Below the pieces are notes generated by a model that searched no databases, was not told where the DNA came from, and saw only the letters and a program-made list of their open reading frames with translations. A program made the position numbers and the translations under genes. From positions 1-23,542 of the forward strand of contig CAMMFK010000013.1 in NCBI GenBank assembly GCA_946496115.1: 23,542 nucleotides of DNA, given 5' to 3'. Shown here in pieces: positions 8,978 through 16,145 of this stretch (positions are counted from its first letter, which is position 1; each line of letters begins with the position of its first letter). This DNA is from an uncultured Clostridium sp. (lineage in GTDB: Bacteria > Bacillota > Clostridia > TANB77 > CAG-508).

Positions 8978-10072
8978 TTATTGTATTCCAGTTCTATTTA
9001 TAATTTGATTACTTATGTTTTGTACTGTTTCCGAACAAGTATAATCATCTTGGTCAAAAAGTTCTTTATGCAACTGTGATACGTTTTTTTCTAAATTTAT
9101 TGGCACTCCATAATATACTCCGCCAATTGTAGATCCTTGTGTATTTTCTGGCCACCCATTACTTTGAGATATATTTACATTCATTAAAGCAGGAGCCAAT
9201 CCAATTATATCAGTACTACTTATATTTGTAGATATTTTTGGTAACATGATGTTAACAAAGTTGATAATTTCACTTATACTTAAAGTTTTAGCTTTTTTAA
9301 GCATTGCTTCTAATACTGTTCTCATTCTTTCTGTTCTTTTAAAATCTCCTCCTGATGTATAACGAATTCTAGCATATGCTAGAGCTTGTACACCATCAAG
9401 TTTATATGTACCAGCTGTTGTTATATGACTTGAATTATGTCCAGTCAACTCGTTGTTTGCATCTATATATGAATTAATGTATTTAATTTCATCACTATCT
9501 ATGCTAATAGTAATCCCGCCTAAAGAATCTACTGCATCAACGACTGCATCAAAATTAACTGTAACATATTCTTCAATATTTAAATCTAAATTTGCGTTAA
9601 GAGTACTAACTGCAAGTTCTGGTCCTCCATAAGAGTATGCATGAGTTACTTTGTCCAAGTTTCTTCCTGTAAGTAGTAAGTATGTGTCTCTATATACTGA
9701 AACTAATTTAACTTCATTTGTTTTTTTATTTATTGATGCTATTATTATACAGTCACTTCTATTTCCTCTACCATAATCGTCTTCTCTGGAATCTATTCCA
9801 AATAATGCTATATTTCTATAATTACTCAATTCATCTGCAACTGCTTCATCAATACTTACTGCATTTAAATCTATTTCTTCTTGCTCCATCTTACCTAATA
9901 AGCTATACACGTATGTAAAACCAGCTGCCGCAATTGCTACTATAATAACTACCAATATGATTATAATTAATAATATTATTTTTAGAATTTTTCTCTTTTT
10001 GCTTTTACTGTTCTTATTTTTGTTTATTTTTTTTGTTTCATTCGATTCTGCTCTTTTTCCTCTATTATACAT
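8978..10072 (-). CDS. LytR-CpsA-Psr (LCP) family cell-wall polymer ligase
   Basis: The 364-residue protein has a lysine-rich cytoplasmic tail (1-32), one membrane anchor (about 33-57) and an extracellular LCP domain. Family motifs are IALFGIDSRE (about 88-97), RSDCIIIASIN, VSVYRDTYL (about 125-133), DAVVDAVDSLGGI and the substrate-binding region YARIRYTSGGDFKRTERM (about 233-250). LCP enzymes move undecaprenyl-linked polymers onto peptidoglycan or wall proteins outside the membrane. As the second gene of the operon it suggests that the polymer made here is anchored covalently to the wall. The family was once considered transcriptional regulators, which is why it is often annotated as such. 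ATG is preceded by AAAGGAGAATATAA. The 73-nt gap to the next gene holds only that gene's ribosome site. Confidence 0.93.
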   Translation of the reverse strand: MYNRGKRAESNETKKINKNKNSKSKKRKILKIILLIIIILVVIIVAIAAAGFTYVYSLLGKMEQEEIDLNAVSIDEAVADELSNYRNIALFGIDSREDDYGRGNRSDCIIIASINKKTNEVKLVSVYRDTYLLLTGRNLDKVTHAYSYGGPELAVSTLNANLDLNIEEYVTVNFDAVVDAVDSLGGITISIDSDEIKYINSYIDANNELTGHNSSHITTAGTYKLDGVQALAYARIRYTSGGDFKRTERMRTVLEAMLKKAKTLSISEIINFVNIMLPKISTNISSTDIIGLAPALMNVNISQSNGWPENTQGSTIGGVYYGVPINLEKNVSQLHKELFDQDDYTCSETVQNISNQIINRTGIQ

Positions 10073-10158
10073 TTATATTCTCCTTTAATTATATAAAACT
10101 ACATTCATATCAATTTTATCATTTTAATAATTATTTGTAAATATATATTAACTATTTT

Positions 10159-11178
10159 TTAATATTTCAATTTTTTCTTTTTAATTGTACTAATAATTTT
10201 TTTCAATGCCATAGTTATTATTAGACATATTATTAATAAAATCAAGCCAATAAATAATATAGAAAAAACATTTGTCCTTAAGATTGCTTGATCTACATTT
10301 AAGATTTTTGAAAAAATATATATTATTACTCTTTTTATTGGTTCATGTATGCACATAATAGTTAATGTATTCATTCCAACCCATTCTAAAAATTTATTAT
10401 TTTTAATTAAAACACTTATAATTAATATTATAGCAGAGCCAATGCAAGCATTAAGTACTGATAATAAATATGAATTGTATTTCATTTCATTCATATTTAT
10501 TGGTCCATTTATATATACCAATCCTACTAAACATATAAACAATATAACTAAAAAAATAGAGGTTATTAATTTATTTTTCAATGATTTATTAATATTCTCT
10601 ACTAACTTATATTTTTCCTCTATAGATTTTAAGCACTGTCCTAGAAAATAAAATAATAGTGACATAAATGTTATGTCTAAAGTAAAAGGTAATCTGAATA
10701 TTTCCATCTTTGATAATATATACCCTACTAGAGATAACAATAATATAGTTAGTGCTTTTAAATATTTATTCTTTATAATATTATCTATACCACCATATAT
10801 TAATTGTGTAATTAATAAACATGGCAAAAACCACATAACTGCATTAAATAAATAGTTTTCACTCCCGGCTCTAGCTATAAATATATTTAAAAATAATGTT
10901 ACAGCATCGCCATTTTGTCCTCTAAGATTTTTTTCTATAAAAAACCAATATAAATATGAAATTATTGAAAATAAAAAATAAGGTATTAATATTTTTTTTA
11001 TTTTATTTTTTGTGTTTCCCTTATGATATAAATAACCTGATAAAATAAAAAATAAAGGCATATGAAAAGAATATATTACGCTAGTTATTATTTCATTTTG
11101 TGAAATATGCCCTATAATTACAAGAATTATGCCAATCGCTTTTGCTATATCTAAATATTGAATTCTTTTTGTGTTCAT
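10159..11178 (-). CDS. Membrane acyltransferase (acyltransferase family 3)
   Basis: The 339-residue integral membrane protein starts RIQYLDIAKAIGIILVIIGH (5-24), and a phenylalanine-rich FHMPLFFILSGYLYHKG segment follows (about 38-54). The Asp at the first helix, the His ending it and the FHMPLFF motif are the classic signature of acyltransferase family 3 (OafA/WecH/NolL relatives). About ten hydrophobic segments follow. These enzymes usually O-acetylate sugars of surface polymers using cytoplasmic acyl-CoA. It is the promoter-proximal gene of the polysaccharide operon, with a ribosome site GGAGAGAAATTCTT and a predicted promoter about 120 nt upstream. The 86-nt gap to the LCP gene shows no clear terminator, so co-transcription is likely. 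Acyl group and target sugar are unknown. Confidence 0.9.
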   Translation of the reverse strand: MNTKRIQYLDIAKAIGIILVIIGHISQNEIITSVIYSFHMPLFFILSGYLYHKGNTKNKIKKILIPYFLFSIISYLYWFFIEKNLRGQNGDAVTLFLNIFIARAGSENYLFNAVMWFLPCLLITQLIYGGIDNIIKNKYLKALTILLLSLVGYILSKMEIFRLPFTLDITFMSLLFYFLGQCLKSIEEKYKLVENINKSLKNKLITSIFLVILFICLVGLVYINGPINMNEMKYNSYLLSVLNACIGSAIILIISVLIKNNKFLEWVGMNTLTIMCIHEPIKRVIIYIFSKILNVDQAILRTNVFSILFIGLILLIICLIITMALKKIISTIKKKKLKY

Positions 11179-11293
11179 AAGAATTTCTCTCCAATTTCTT
11201 CTTTATAATTTTTTATGTGATTTATATCTATTGTTTCTAGTACTACATTTTTGCTTATATCAAAAACATACCTATATTTAGTGTACTAATACT

Positions 11294-11322
11294 ATTTTAT
11301 CACAAGTATTGCTCTAACACAA
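11294..11322 (-). promoter_or_regulatory. Predicted sigma-A promoter for the polysaccharide operon
   Basis: On the minus strand the sequence reads TTGTGT, 17 nt, TAAAAT, with a TG one base before the -10 (extended -10). It lies just downstream of the terminator of the IPQTG protein gene and gives a leader of about 110 nt before the acyltransferase. The -35 is weak (3 of 6), so the extended -10 would carry the recognition. Confidence 0.5.
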
Positions 11323-11350
11323 GACTAAGTATAAATCAATTAATCTACAT

Positions 11351-11380
11351 TTTAAAAAGAGTACCATAAACTGATACTCT
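11351..11380 (-). terminator. Intrinsic terminator after the IPQTG surface-protein gene
   Basis: Read on the minus strand, AGAGTATC and GGTACTCT form an 8-bp stem (one G-U pair) with a 7-nt loop, followed directly by a run of five or more T. It begins 33 nt after the stop of the small surface-protein gene and separates it from the polysaccharide operon. Confidence 0.8.
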
Positions 11381-11412
11381 CATTAAGTTGCAACTTTTTA
11401 TATTTTTATTTT

Positions 11413-11754
11413 TTATACATTATATTTTCTTGACTTTATAAACGCAAATGCTCCTACAGCTATTGTAATAACTGCTATACCGCCAACAATGTATACATCT
11501 GTTTCACCTGTTTGTGGAATGTCTTTTTCTGCATCATTAATTTGGTTTACACTTACAATATTTTCTTTTTCTGCAGCATTATTTACAGGTGCAGCATTAG
11601 TGTTTGCAATATTTGTGTTTGTTCCATTTGTACCGTTATTTGGTGAACCAACAGTAATTTGAACACCTGATGCATTAGATCTTACCATTGTAAAAAATAA
11701 AACTACAAAAATCATAACTATTGAAATTGCAACATACTTCATTGAATTTTTCAT
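11413..11754 (-). CDS. Small sortase-anchored surface protein (IPQTG motif)
   Basis: This 113-residue protein has a signal peptide (about 1-27: MKNSMK, a hydrophobic core, then a small-residue site near SNASG). A low-complexity Asn/Thr/Gly/Ala linker follows (about 30-65). The C-terminus is a complete sorting signal: IPQTG at 79-83, a hydrophobic helix and the basic tail KSRKYNV. It should therefore be cut by a sortase and joined to the wall, but no recognisable ligand-binding domain remains between signal and anchor. I choose ATG at 11754 rather than 11763 because AGAAAGG lies 9 nt before the former and abuts the latter. It is a single-gene unit with its own strong promoter and terminator. 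No sortase gene is in the window. The function is unknown; it could be a wall spacer, a pilus-like or adhesive peptide, or a signalling precursor. Confidence 0.85.
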   Translation of the reverse strand: MKNSMKYVAISIVMIFVVLFFTMVRSNASGVQITVGSPNNGTNGTNTNIANTNAAPVNNAAEKENIVSVNQINDAEKDIPQTGETDVYIVGGIAVITIAVGAFAFIKSRKYNV

Positions 11755-11847
11755 AGTATTCATCCTTTCTTCTTTTGACTATTAATATTATTTGTATTTT
11801 TCAACAAATTATAGCAAGAAAATTATTACATTTTCGATGCTATAATT

Positions 11848-11877
11848 ATTATAAAACTTTTTTAATAAACTCGTCAA
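11848..11877 (-). promoter_or_regulatory. Strong sigma-A promoter for the IPQTG surface-protein gene
   Basis: The minus strand reads TTGACG, 18 nt, TATAAT. The -10 is perfect and the -35 matches 5 of 6. The predicted start is near 11841, leaving a leader of about 85 nt. The rest of the 11764-11957 gap is AT-rich with no ORF and no convincing hairpin. Confidence 0.72.
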
Positions 11878-11957
11878 CATTTTTTTGAAAATTTTGTCGA
11901 ATTTTTTGTAAATTAAAAAAAAGTTAAGTTTTACCTATATTTCATAGCTTCTCTTTT

Positions 11958-13220
11958 CTACAAATATTCTATTGGCACTATGTAATTTTTCTCATCTAAA
12001 GCATGTATATCTTTGCTTAGAGAAATTACAATACCATTTGGTGAATTCATTTCAAATTTATTTACCACATCAAAATTTTTGATTGCATCTTTTCCCGGAT
12101 TAGCGCTTTTTTTAATTTCAACAGGGTAAATGTTATTTTGATCAATTATAAGTAAATCAATCTCCTTTTGATTATTATCTCTGTAATAATATAAGTGCAA
12201 TCTAGTATCTCTACCATTATTGTTATAAGATTTTATTATTTCTGACACAACATATGTTTCAAAAATAGCACCAGCGTATGCACTTCTTTCCAATGTTCTT
12301 GCGTCCAAATATCCAGCCAAATAACAAGCTAGTCCTGTATCCATAAAATATATTTTTGGTCTTTTTACAACTCTATTTGTTGTATTATTTGAATATGGCC
12401 CAAGAAGATATACTAAAAATGTATTTTTTAATATAGATAACCATTCATCTACTGTTTTTGCATCTATTCCTACATCATTAGCTATTTCACTTGCATTGTA
12501 CTCCTGAGCCGTTCTAGCAGCAACTGCAGAAATAAATTTTAAAAATTTTATTTCATCTTTTACATTTATTAATTTTCTTATATCTCTTTCTATATATGTT
12601 TTAATATATGATGAATAAAAGTTTTCTAAATCGTTTTCTTGCCCATTATACAATGCCGGATAACTTCCTTTTAATATTCTATCAAAAACTTTTTCTAATA
12701 TTTCATATGGCAATTTTTCTTTTTGCTTTATTAAGTGTATATTTGGAATAAAGCATTCTTCACTTTTTCCGTAAATTTCTCTAGTAGATAAAGTATTTAG
12801 CTCTAAAATCCCAATTCTACCTGCAAGTGATTCTGAAGCTTCTTTCATAGTTTGAAAAACTTGTGAGCCTGTTAAATAATACATGGTTCCTGTTTGCTTA
12901 CCATCTCCAAACATTTCATTTTTTCTTGCTTCATCTACTTTTATTTTTATATATGATAATAAATTTGGAGCATATTGAAATTCATCAATTATTAGCGGAG
13001 CTTCATGGCTTCTCAAAAATGTTTCTGGATCTTCTATTGCATTTGCTCTTTCAATCATATCATCCAATGTAACATAATTAATTTTGTTTTTACTTGTTGT
13101 GTTTATATATTCTAGCAAAGTGCTTTTTCCTGTCTGTCTAGCTCCTGTAACTAAAATTACTGGAACTTTTCCTATCATTTTTTCAATTTCTTTTTCCAAA
13201 TTTCTATTAATATATTTCAT
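11958..13220 (-). CDS. AAA ATPase with DUF4143 C-terminal domain
   Basis: This 420-residue protein has an N-terminal P-loop ATPase domain: Walker A GARQTGKST (26-34), a Walker B-type strand ending LIIDEFQYAP (about 75-85) and the TGSQVF segment (about 116-121). The C-terminal DUF4143 domain has a helix-turn-helix-like middle part and then a PD-(D/E)XK-like core, KEIDLLII then YPVEIKKSA (about 353-373), with the Glu, Asp, Glu and Lys of that fold. The family is very widespread in Bacteria and Archaea, often in several copies per genome, and its role is not established. It has its own promoter inside the end of ychF and a large dyad between promoter and ribosome site (AAAGGAG). Mobile or defence-like behaviour is speculated for the family but not shown here. 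Confidence 0.9.
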   Translation of the reverse strand: MKYINRNLEKEIEKMIGKVPVILVTGARQTGKSTLLEYINTTSKNKINYVTLDDMIERANAIEDPETFLRSHEAPLIIDEFQYAPNLLSYIKIKVDEARKNEMFGDGKQTGTMYYLTGSQVFQTMKEASESLAGRIGILELNTLSTREIYGKSEECFIPNIHLIKQKEKLPYEILEKVFDRILKGSYPALYNGQENDLENFYSSYIKTYIERDIRKLINVKDEIKFLKFISAVAARTAQEYNASEIANDVGIDAKTVDEWLSILKNTFLVYLLGPYSNNTTNRVVKRPKIYFMDTGLACYLAGYLDARTLERSAYAGAIFETYVVSEIIKSYNNNGRDTRLHLYYYRDNNQKEIDLLIIDQNNIYPVEIKKSANPGKDAIKNFDVVNKFEMNSPNGIVISLSKDIHALDEKNYIVPIEYL

Positions 13221-13233
13221 AACAAAATTCTCC

Positions 13234-13272
13234 TTTATACAAATTAGGAGTACAACTCCGGATTTGTATAAA
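13234..13272. repeat. 39-nt near-perfect dyad between ychF and the DUF4143 ATPase gene
   Basis: Outer arms of 11 bp (TTTATACAAAT at 13234-13244 and ATTTGTATAAA at 13262-13272) and inner arms GGAGT/ACTCC (13247-13251 and 13255-13259) surround a 3-nt loop, with only a 2-nt mismatched step between them. The outer arm abuts the -10 box of the ATPase promoter and the other arm abuts that gene's GGAG ribosome site. It has no T-run, so it is not a standard terminator. It could be a repressor operator or a 5' RNA hairpin. Confidence 0.75.
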
Positions 13273-13300
13273 TTATATCACACATTAAACTTAAATTCAA
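13272..13300 (-). promoter_or_regulatory. Sigma-A promoter for the DUF4143 ATPase gene
   Basis: The minus strand reads TTGAAT, 17 nt, TATAAT, with TG one base before the -10. It overlaps the last codons and stop of ychF. The predicted start is near 13265, inside the first arm of the 39-nt dyad, so the transcript would begin within that hairpin. Confidence 0.65.
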
Positions 13301-14363
13301 CTATATCTCCATTTTGCATTACATAGTCTTTACCTTCTAATCTAACTAGCCCTGCCTCTTTTGCTTTTTGATATGAGCCTAAGCGTACCAAATCATCATA
13401 AGATACTATTTCTGCCTTTATAAAGCCTCTTTCAAAATCTGTATGTATTTTTCCTGCTGCCTGAGGAGCCTTTGTGCCTTTTTTTATTGTCCAAGCTCTT
13501 ACTTCTTTTTTACCCGCTGTTAAGAATGACATAAGTCCAAGCAAGTCGTAACTTGCTTTTATTACTTTATCTAAGCCTGATTCATCAAGTCCCATGGCTT
13601 CAAGCATTTCTTGCTTTTCATCGCCTTCTATGCTTGATAGTTCTTCTTCTATTTTTACACATAATTGAACTACTTCTGAGCCTTCTGCTTTGGCATATTC
13701 TTTTACTTTTGCTACATATTCATTTTCTTTGCCAATATCCGCTTCTGACACATTTGCTACATATAGTATTGGTTTCATTGTTAATAAAAATGCATCTTTT
13801 ATGATTTCTTTTTCATCATCATTTAATTCAAGTGTTCTTGCAGGTTTTCCTGCTTCAAGGTGATCTCTTATTTTTTTGAATAAGTCTTCTTCTGCATAAT
13901 ATTTTTTATCGCCTTTGGCAAGCTTTGCAGCTCTTTCGATTCTTTTATTTACAGTTTCAAGGTCTGCTAAAACTAGTTCTAAATTTATTGTTTCTATATC
14001 TCTTATTGGGTCTACACTTCCATCTACATGTACTATGTTTGAGTCGTCAAAGCATCTTACTACTTCTACTATTGAATCAGTTTCTCTTATATGTGATAAG
14101 AATTTGTTTCCTAACCCTTCACCTTTACTTGCGCCTTTTACTAAACCTGCAATATCTACAAATTCAATTATTGCGTGTGTAATTTTTTCTGTTTCATACA
14201 TTTTGCCAAGTACATCTAGTCTTTCATCTGGTACTGGTACAACTCCAACATTTGGTTCAATTGTGCAGAATGGGTAGTTTGCACATTCTGCACCTGCATT
14301 TGTTATACTATTGAATAATGTGCTTTTTCCTACGTTTGGTAAACCGACTATTCCTATTTTCAT
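13278..14363 (-). CDS. ychF: Redox-regulated ribosome-binding ATPase YchF (Obg-like)
   Basis: The 361-residue length matches the family norm. The P-loop is GLPNVGKST (7-15), and the G2/G3 region has NYPFCTIEPNVGVVPVPDERL and FVDIAGLVKGASKGEGLGN, diagnostic for YchF. In place of the GTPase NKxD motif it has YVANVSE (about 201-207), the change linked to ATP rather than GTP preference. A coiled-coil insertion precedes it (about 125-175), and the C-terminus is a TGS domain (about 278-361) ending GDIVEFKFNV. The protein binds ribosomes and is involved in stress and redox responses. The ATG is preceded by GGAGGAATAA. No clear -35/-10 pair is visible in the 14364-14531 gap, but an inverted repeat lies just before the ribosome site. 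Confidence 0.97.
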   Translation of the reverse strand: MKIGIVGLPNVGKSTLFNSITNAGAECANYPFCTIEPNVGVVPVPDERLDVLGKMYETEKITHAIIEFVDIAGLVKGASKGEGLGNKFLSHIRETDSIVEVVRCFDDSNIVHVDGSVDPIRDIETINLELVLADLETVNKRIERAAKLAKGDKKYYAEEDLFKKIRDHLEAGKPARTLELNDDEKEIIKDAFLLTMKPILYVANVSEADIGKENEYVAKVKEYAKAEGSEVVQLCVKIEEELSSIEGDEKQEMLEAMGLDESGLDKVIKASYDLLGLMSFLTAGKKEVRAWTIKKGTKAPQAAGKIHTDFERGFIKAEIVSYDDLVRLGSYQKAKEAGLVRLEGKDYVMQNGDIVEFKFNV

Positions 14364-14377
14364 TTATTCCTCCTTTT

Positions 14378-14410
14378 TTGTGTCAATAATGACGCTCCTT
14401 TTTGACACAA
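14378..14410. repeat. Inverted repeat upstream of the ychF ribosome site
   Basis: Perfect 9-bp arms TTGTGTCAA (14378-14386) and TTGACACAA (14402-14410) are separated by 15 nt. In the ychF leader RNA they would form a hairpin whose loop contains AAAGGAG, a second ribosome-site-like motif, with the true AAGGAGG directly 3' of the stem. No T-run follows in either direction that would make it a terminator. Confidence 0.6.
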
Positions 14411-14431
14411 CTCATTCTTCCTTGCTAGCCC

Positions 14432-14487
14432 AAAAATAATTACAATTTTTTTCAACGGCTTATGCTTGCATTATTGTAATTATTTTT
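14432..14487 (-). terminator. Long-stem terminator-like hairpin between the AlbA_2 gene and ychF
   Basis: Fifteen-base arms (14432-14446 and 14473-14487, AAAAATAATTACAAT and its complement) enclose a 26-nt loop, with T-runs at the 3' side on both strands (five T on the minus strand, seven on the plus). It lies 45 nt after the AlbA_2 gene stop on the minus strand and probably ends that transcript. The large loop and A/T-only arms make it weaker than a classic terminator. Confidence 0.55.
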
Positions 14488-14493
14488 TTACCA

Positions 14494-14533
14494 AGTCCGG
14501 TTTAAACCGGACTATTTCACTCAAAACCGGACT
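14494..14533. repeat. 40-nt CCGG palindrome element, copy at the AlbA_2 gene stop codon
   Basis: The element is a perfect 20-bp palindrome AGTCCGGTTTAAACCGGACT (14494-14513), a 9-nt spacer and a further AAAACCGGACT (14523-14533). It is a near copy of 14791-14831 inside the upstream coding sequence. Its outer end supplies two bases of the gene's TAG stop. Confidence 0.85.
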
Positions 14534-15977
14534 ATTTCTTAAATTTATATTTACTATCTCCCGCATTTTCAATTAAATTGCTTTTTAATAATATTGATAT
14601 TATTTCGGACGCTCTAGAATTTTGAACATTAAAGATTTCTTTTATGTTTTCCCTTGTAAATAATTCATCATAGTGAAAACGCATAAATAGCTGTCTAGTG
14701 CCTGATAAGGTCTTTGCCCCAATTTTATCTCCTAAGCTCTTATACAATTTTATTAAAAAATAGTCTTCATCTGAAACTAAATTTTCTTTCAGTCCGGTCA
14801 AAACCGGATTGTTGCCACTCAAAACCGGACTGTAACCTTTATTAGGAAATATTACTGTGAAAGATGATTCATCAGACAAAAATTTAGGCTTTTCTTCGAA
14901 ATCATCGTAACTCTCTATAATACGGCTAAGGCCACTACCTCTCCTATCCATATAATGTAATCTGCTAAACACATCGGAGATTATTGTATTTCTTCTCATT
15001 GATGGTACTTTTCCAATTTCTAAATTTTGAATTTGAGTACCATCTATCATTCCTCCCGGAGACACTATTTCTAATCTGTTGTCATACATATCTATATGAA
15101 TTTCAGATCCCAAAATTTGATAATCTCTATGAATTAGAGCATTTACAATAGCTTCCCTTCTAGCAGTTATAGGATAATCTTCATACTCTACCCTTTCCAT
15201 TCCTTGAATTTTCCAACTATTTTTAGAATTGTTTTTTATGAACGCATCTGCATTTTCTAGTAAACTAATTAAACTACCCGTATATTCTTTATCATCTAAT
15301 GCATCTTCTTTAATTGATCCTTTTGTTAATCCATTCCATCTAGTGCATACAACTTTTGACTGTTTAAGCGCTCCTTGATCACTCAATAGCACTCCTGCAT
15401 TAGTTAACTTATTTTCTTTGTTTGCTAACCCGAATGAAATAAAGTCTCTTTCCTTGTCAAAACTTTTTCCCGTTTTGTCCTTCATTGTCGCAGATAATAA
15501 AGTGAAACTTAAATCGTCAATATTATATTCACTTGGCAAAGAGTCAAAAGTTATGTTTTTACCTTTTAAGATTAAGTTTTGTAAAATGTGTGCAGGTGCT
15601 GGTATACTTTGATTTCCTGATCTTATATATGCTTCTTTTCTCCCATCGCCTACATAAAAGTACGGCGTAATTGGCCCATCACCAATTTCTAATTCAATAA
15701 AATCTTTCCCATTTTCTTGAAAATAATTCAATTCATATCTTGGTAAAGGCTCAATTCTAGCATTTATAAGTTCTGTTATTTTTTCCGTTGTTTCCACTAC
15801 ATTTTTTATTCCCTTTTCTTCACGAGTTTCATTATCTACACCAAATAAAATTATTCCACCTTTTGTATTTGCAAAAGCCGAAACAGATTTAAGCCAACTT
15901 TTTGGTTTTTCCGTTTCTAAATCTAATTTGAAGTCTATATTTGTAGTTTCTACTTTCTTGTAGTCTTTTAGTTTCAC
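14532..15977 (-). CDS. AlbA_2 (Schlafen-type) plus HATPase domain DNA-binding protein
   Basis: The 481-residue protein has three parts. An N-terminal AlbA_2/Schlafen-like domain (about 10-135) shows FANTKGGIILFGVD and the AYIRSGNQSIPAP segment. A central GHKL-like ATP-binding region (about 265-365) has EAIVNALIHRDY, IDMYDNRLEIVSPGG and RRGSGLSRIIE, as in proteins often misnamed RecG-like helicases. A C-terminal winged-helix region (about 430-481) includes NIKEIFNVQNSRASEII. These proteins are treated as transcriptional regulators or defence-linked ATPases, and the substrate is unknown. Translation starts with GTG after TAGGAGGAACAAA. The gene has its own promoter. The linker between the HATPase and winged-helix parts (about 383-397, SPVLSG/NPVLTG) is encoded by a palindromic repeat element that recurs at the stop codon. 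Confidence 0.88.
   Translation of the reverse strand: MKLKDYKKVETTNIDFKLDLETEKPKSWLKSVSAFANTKGGIILFGVDNETREEKGIKNVVETTEKITELINARIEPLPRYELNYFQENGKDFIELEIGDGPITPYFYVGDGRKEAYIRSGNQSIPAPAHILQNLILKGKNITFDSLPSEYNIDDLSFTLLSATMKDKTGKSFDKERDFISFGLANKENKLTNAGVLLSDQGALKQSKVVCTRWNGLTKGSIKEDALDDKEYTGSLISLLENADAFIKNNSKNSWKIQGMERVEYEDYPITARREAIVNALIHRDYQILGSEIHIDMYDNRLEIVSPGGMIDGTQIQNLEIGKVPSMRRNTIISDVFSRLHYMDRRGSGLSRIIESYDDFEEKPKFLSDESSFTVIFPNKGYSPVLSGNNPVLTGLKENLVSDEDYFLIKLYKSLGDKIGAKTLSGTRQLFMRFHYDELFTRENIKEIFNVQNSRASEIISILLKSNLIENAGDSKYKFKK
14791..14831. repeat. 41-nt CCGG palindrome element, in-frame copy inside the AlbA_2 gene
   Basis: The plus strand reads AGTCCGGTCAAAACCGGATT, a 10-nt spacer and AAAACCGGACT. 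Compared with 14494-14533 the three blocks are the same in order and almost the same in sequence. On the coding strand it yields the linker peptide YSPVLSGNNPVLTG without disturbing the frame. Confidence 0.85.
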
Positions 15978-16021
15978 TTTGTTCCTCCTATAAAAACAAC
16001 TCTAATTTATAAACTATATAT

Positions 16022-16050
16022 ATTATACACTGTAAAATGTCGAAAATCAA
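16022..16050 (-). promoter_or_regulatory. Sigma-A promoter for the AlbA_2 gene
   Basis: The minus strand reads TTGATT, 17 nt, TATAAT. The -10 is perfect and the -35 matches 4 of 6. It starts two bases after the terminator hairpin of the lon-like gene and leaves a leader of about 40 nt. Confidence 0.7.
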
Positions 16051-16051
16051 T

Positions 16052-16091
16052 AAAATGCTATTTATATATTTTATATTATAAATAGCATTTT
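16052..16091 (-). terminator. Hairpin terminator after the Lon-like protease gene
   Basis: Fifteen-base perfect arms (AAAATGCTATTTATA at 16052-16066 and its complement at 16077-16091) have a 10-nt loop. The 3' arm ends in TTTT on either strand, so it may work in both directions. It lies 55 nt beyond the lon-like stop codon; the space between them holds no ORF. Confidence 0.75.
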
Positions 16092-16145
16092 TCTATTTAA
16101 CTTTTCCTAATATTCATTATTTGGAACTTTTATTATTATTAATTT

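Noticed and set aside
13553..14277. Plus-strand open frames opposite ychF
   Set aside because: They are shadows of a well-conserved ychF gene, have leucine-rich low-complexity translations and lack ribosome sites.
14378..14410. Terminator upstream of ychF
   Set aside because: The hairpin has no T-run on either strand and sits between an upstream terminator-like hairpin and the ribosome site.
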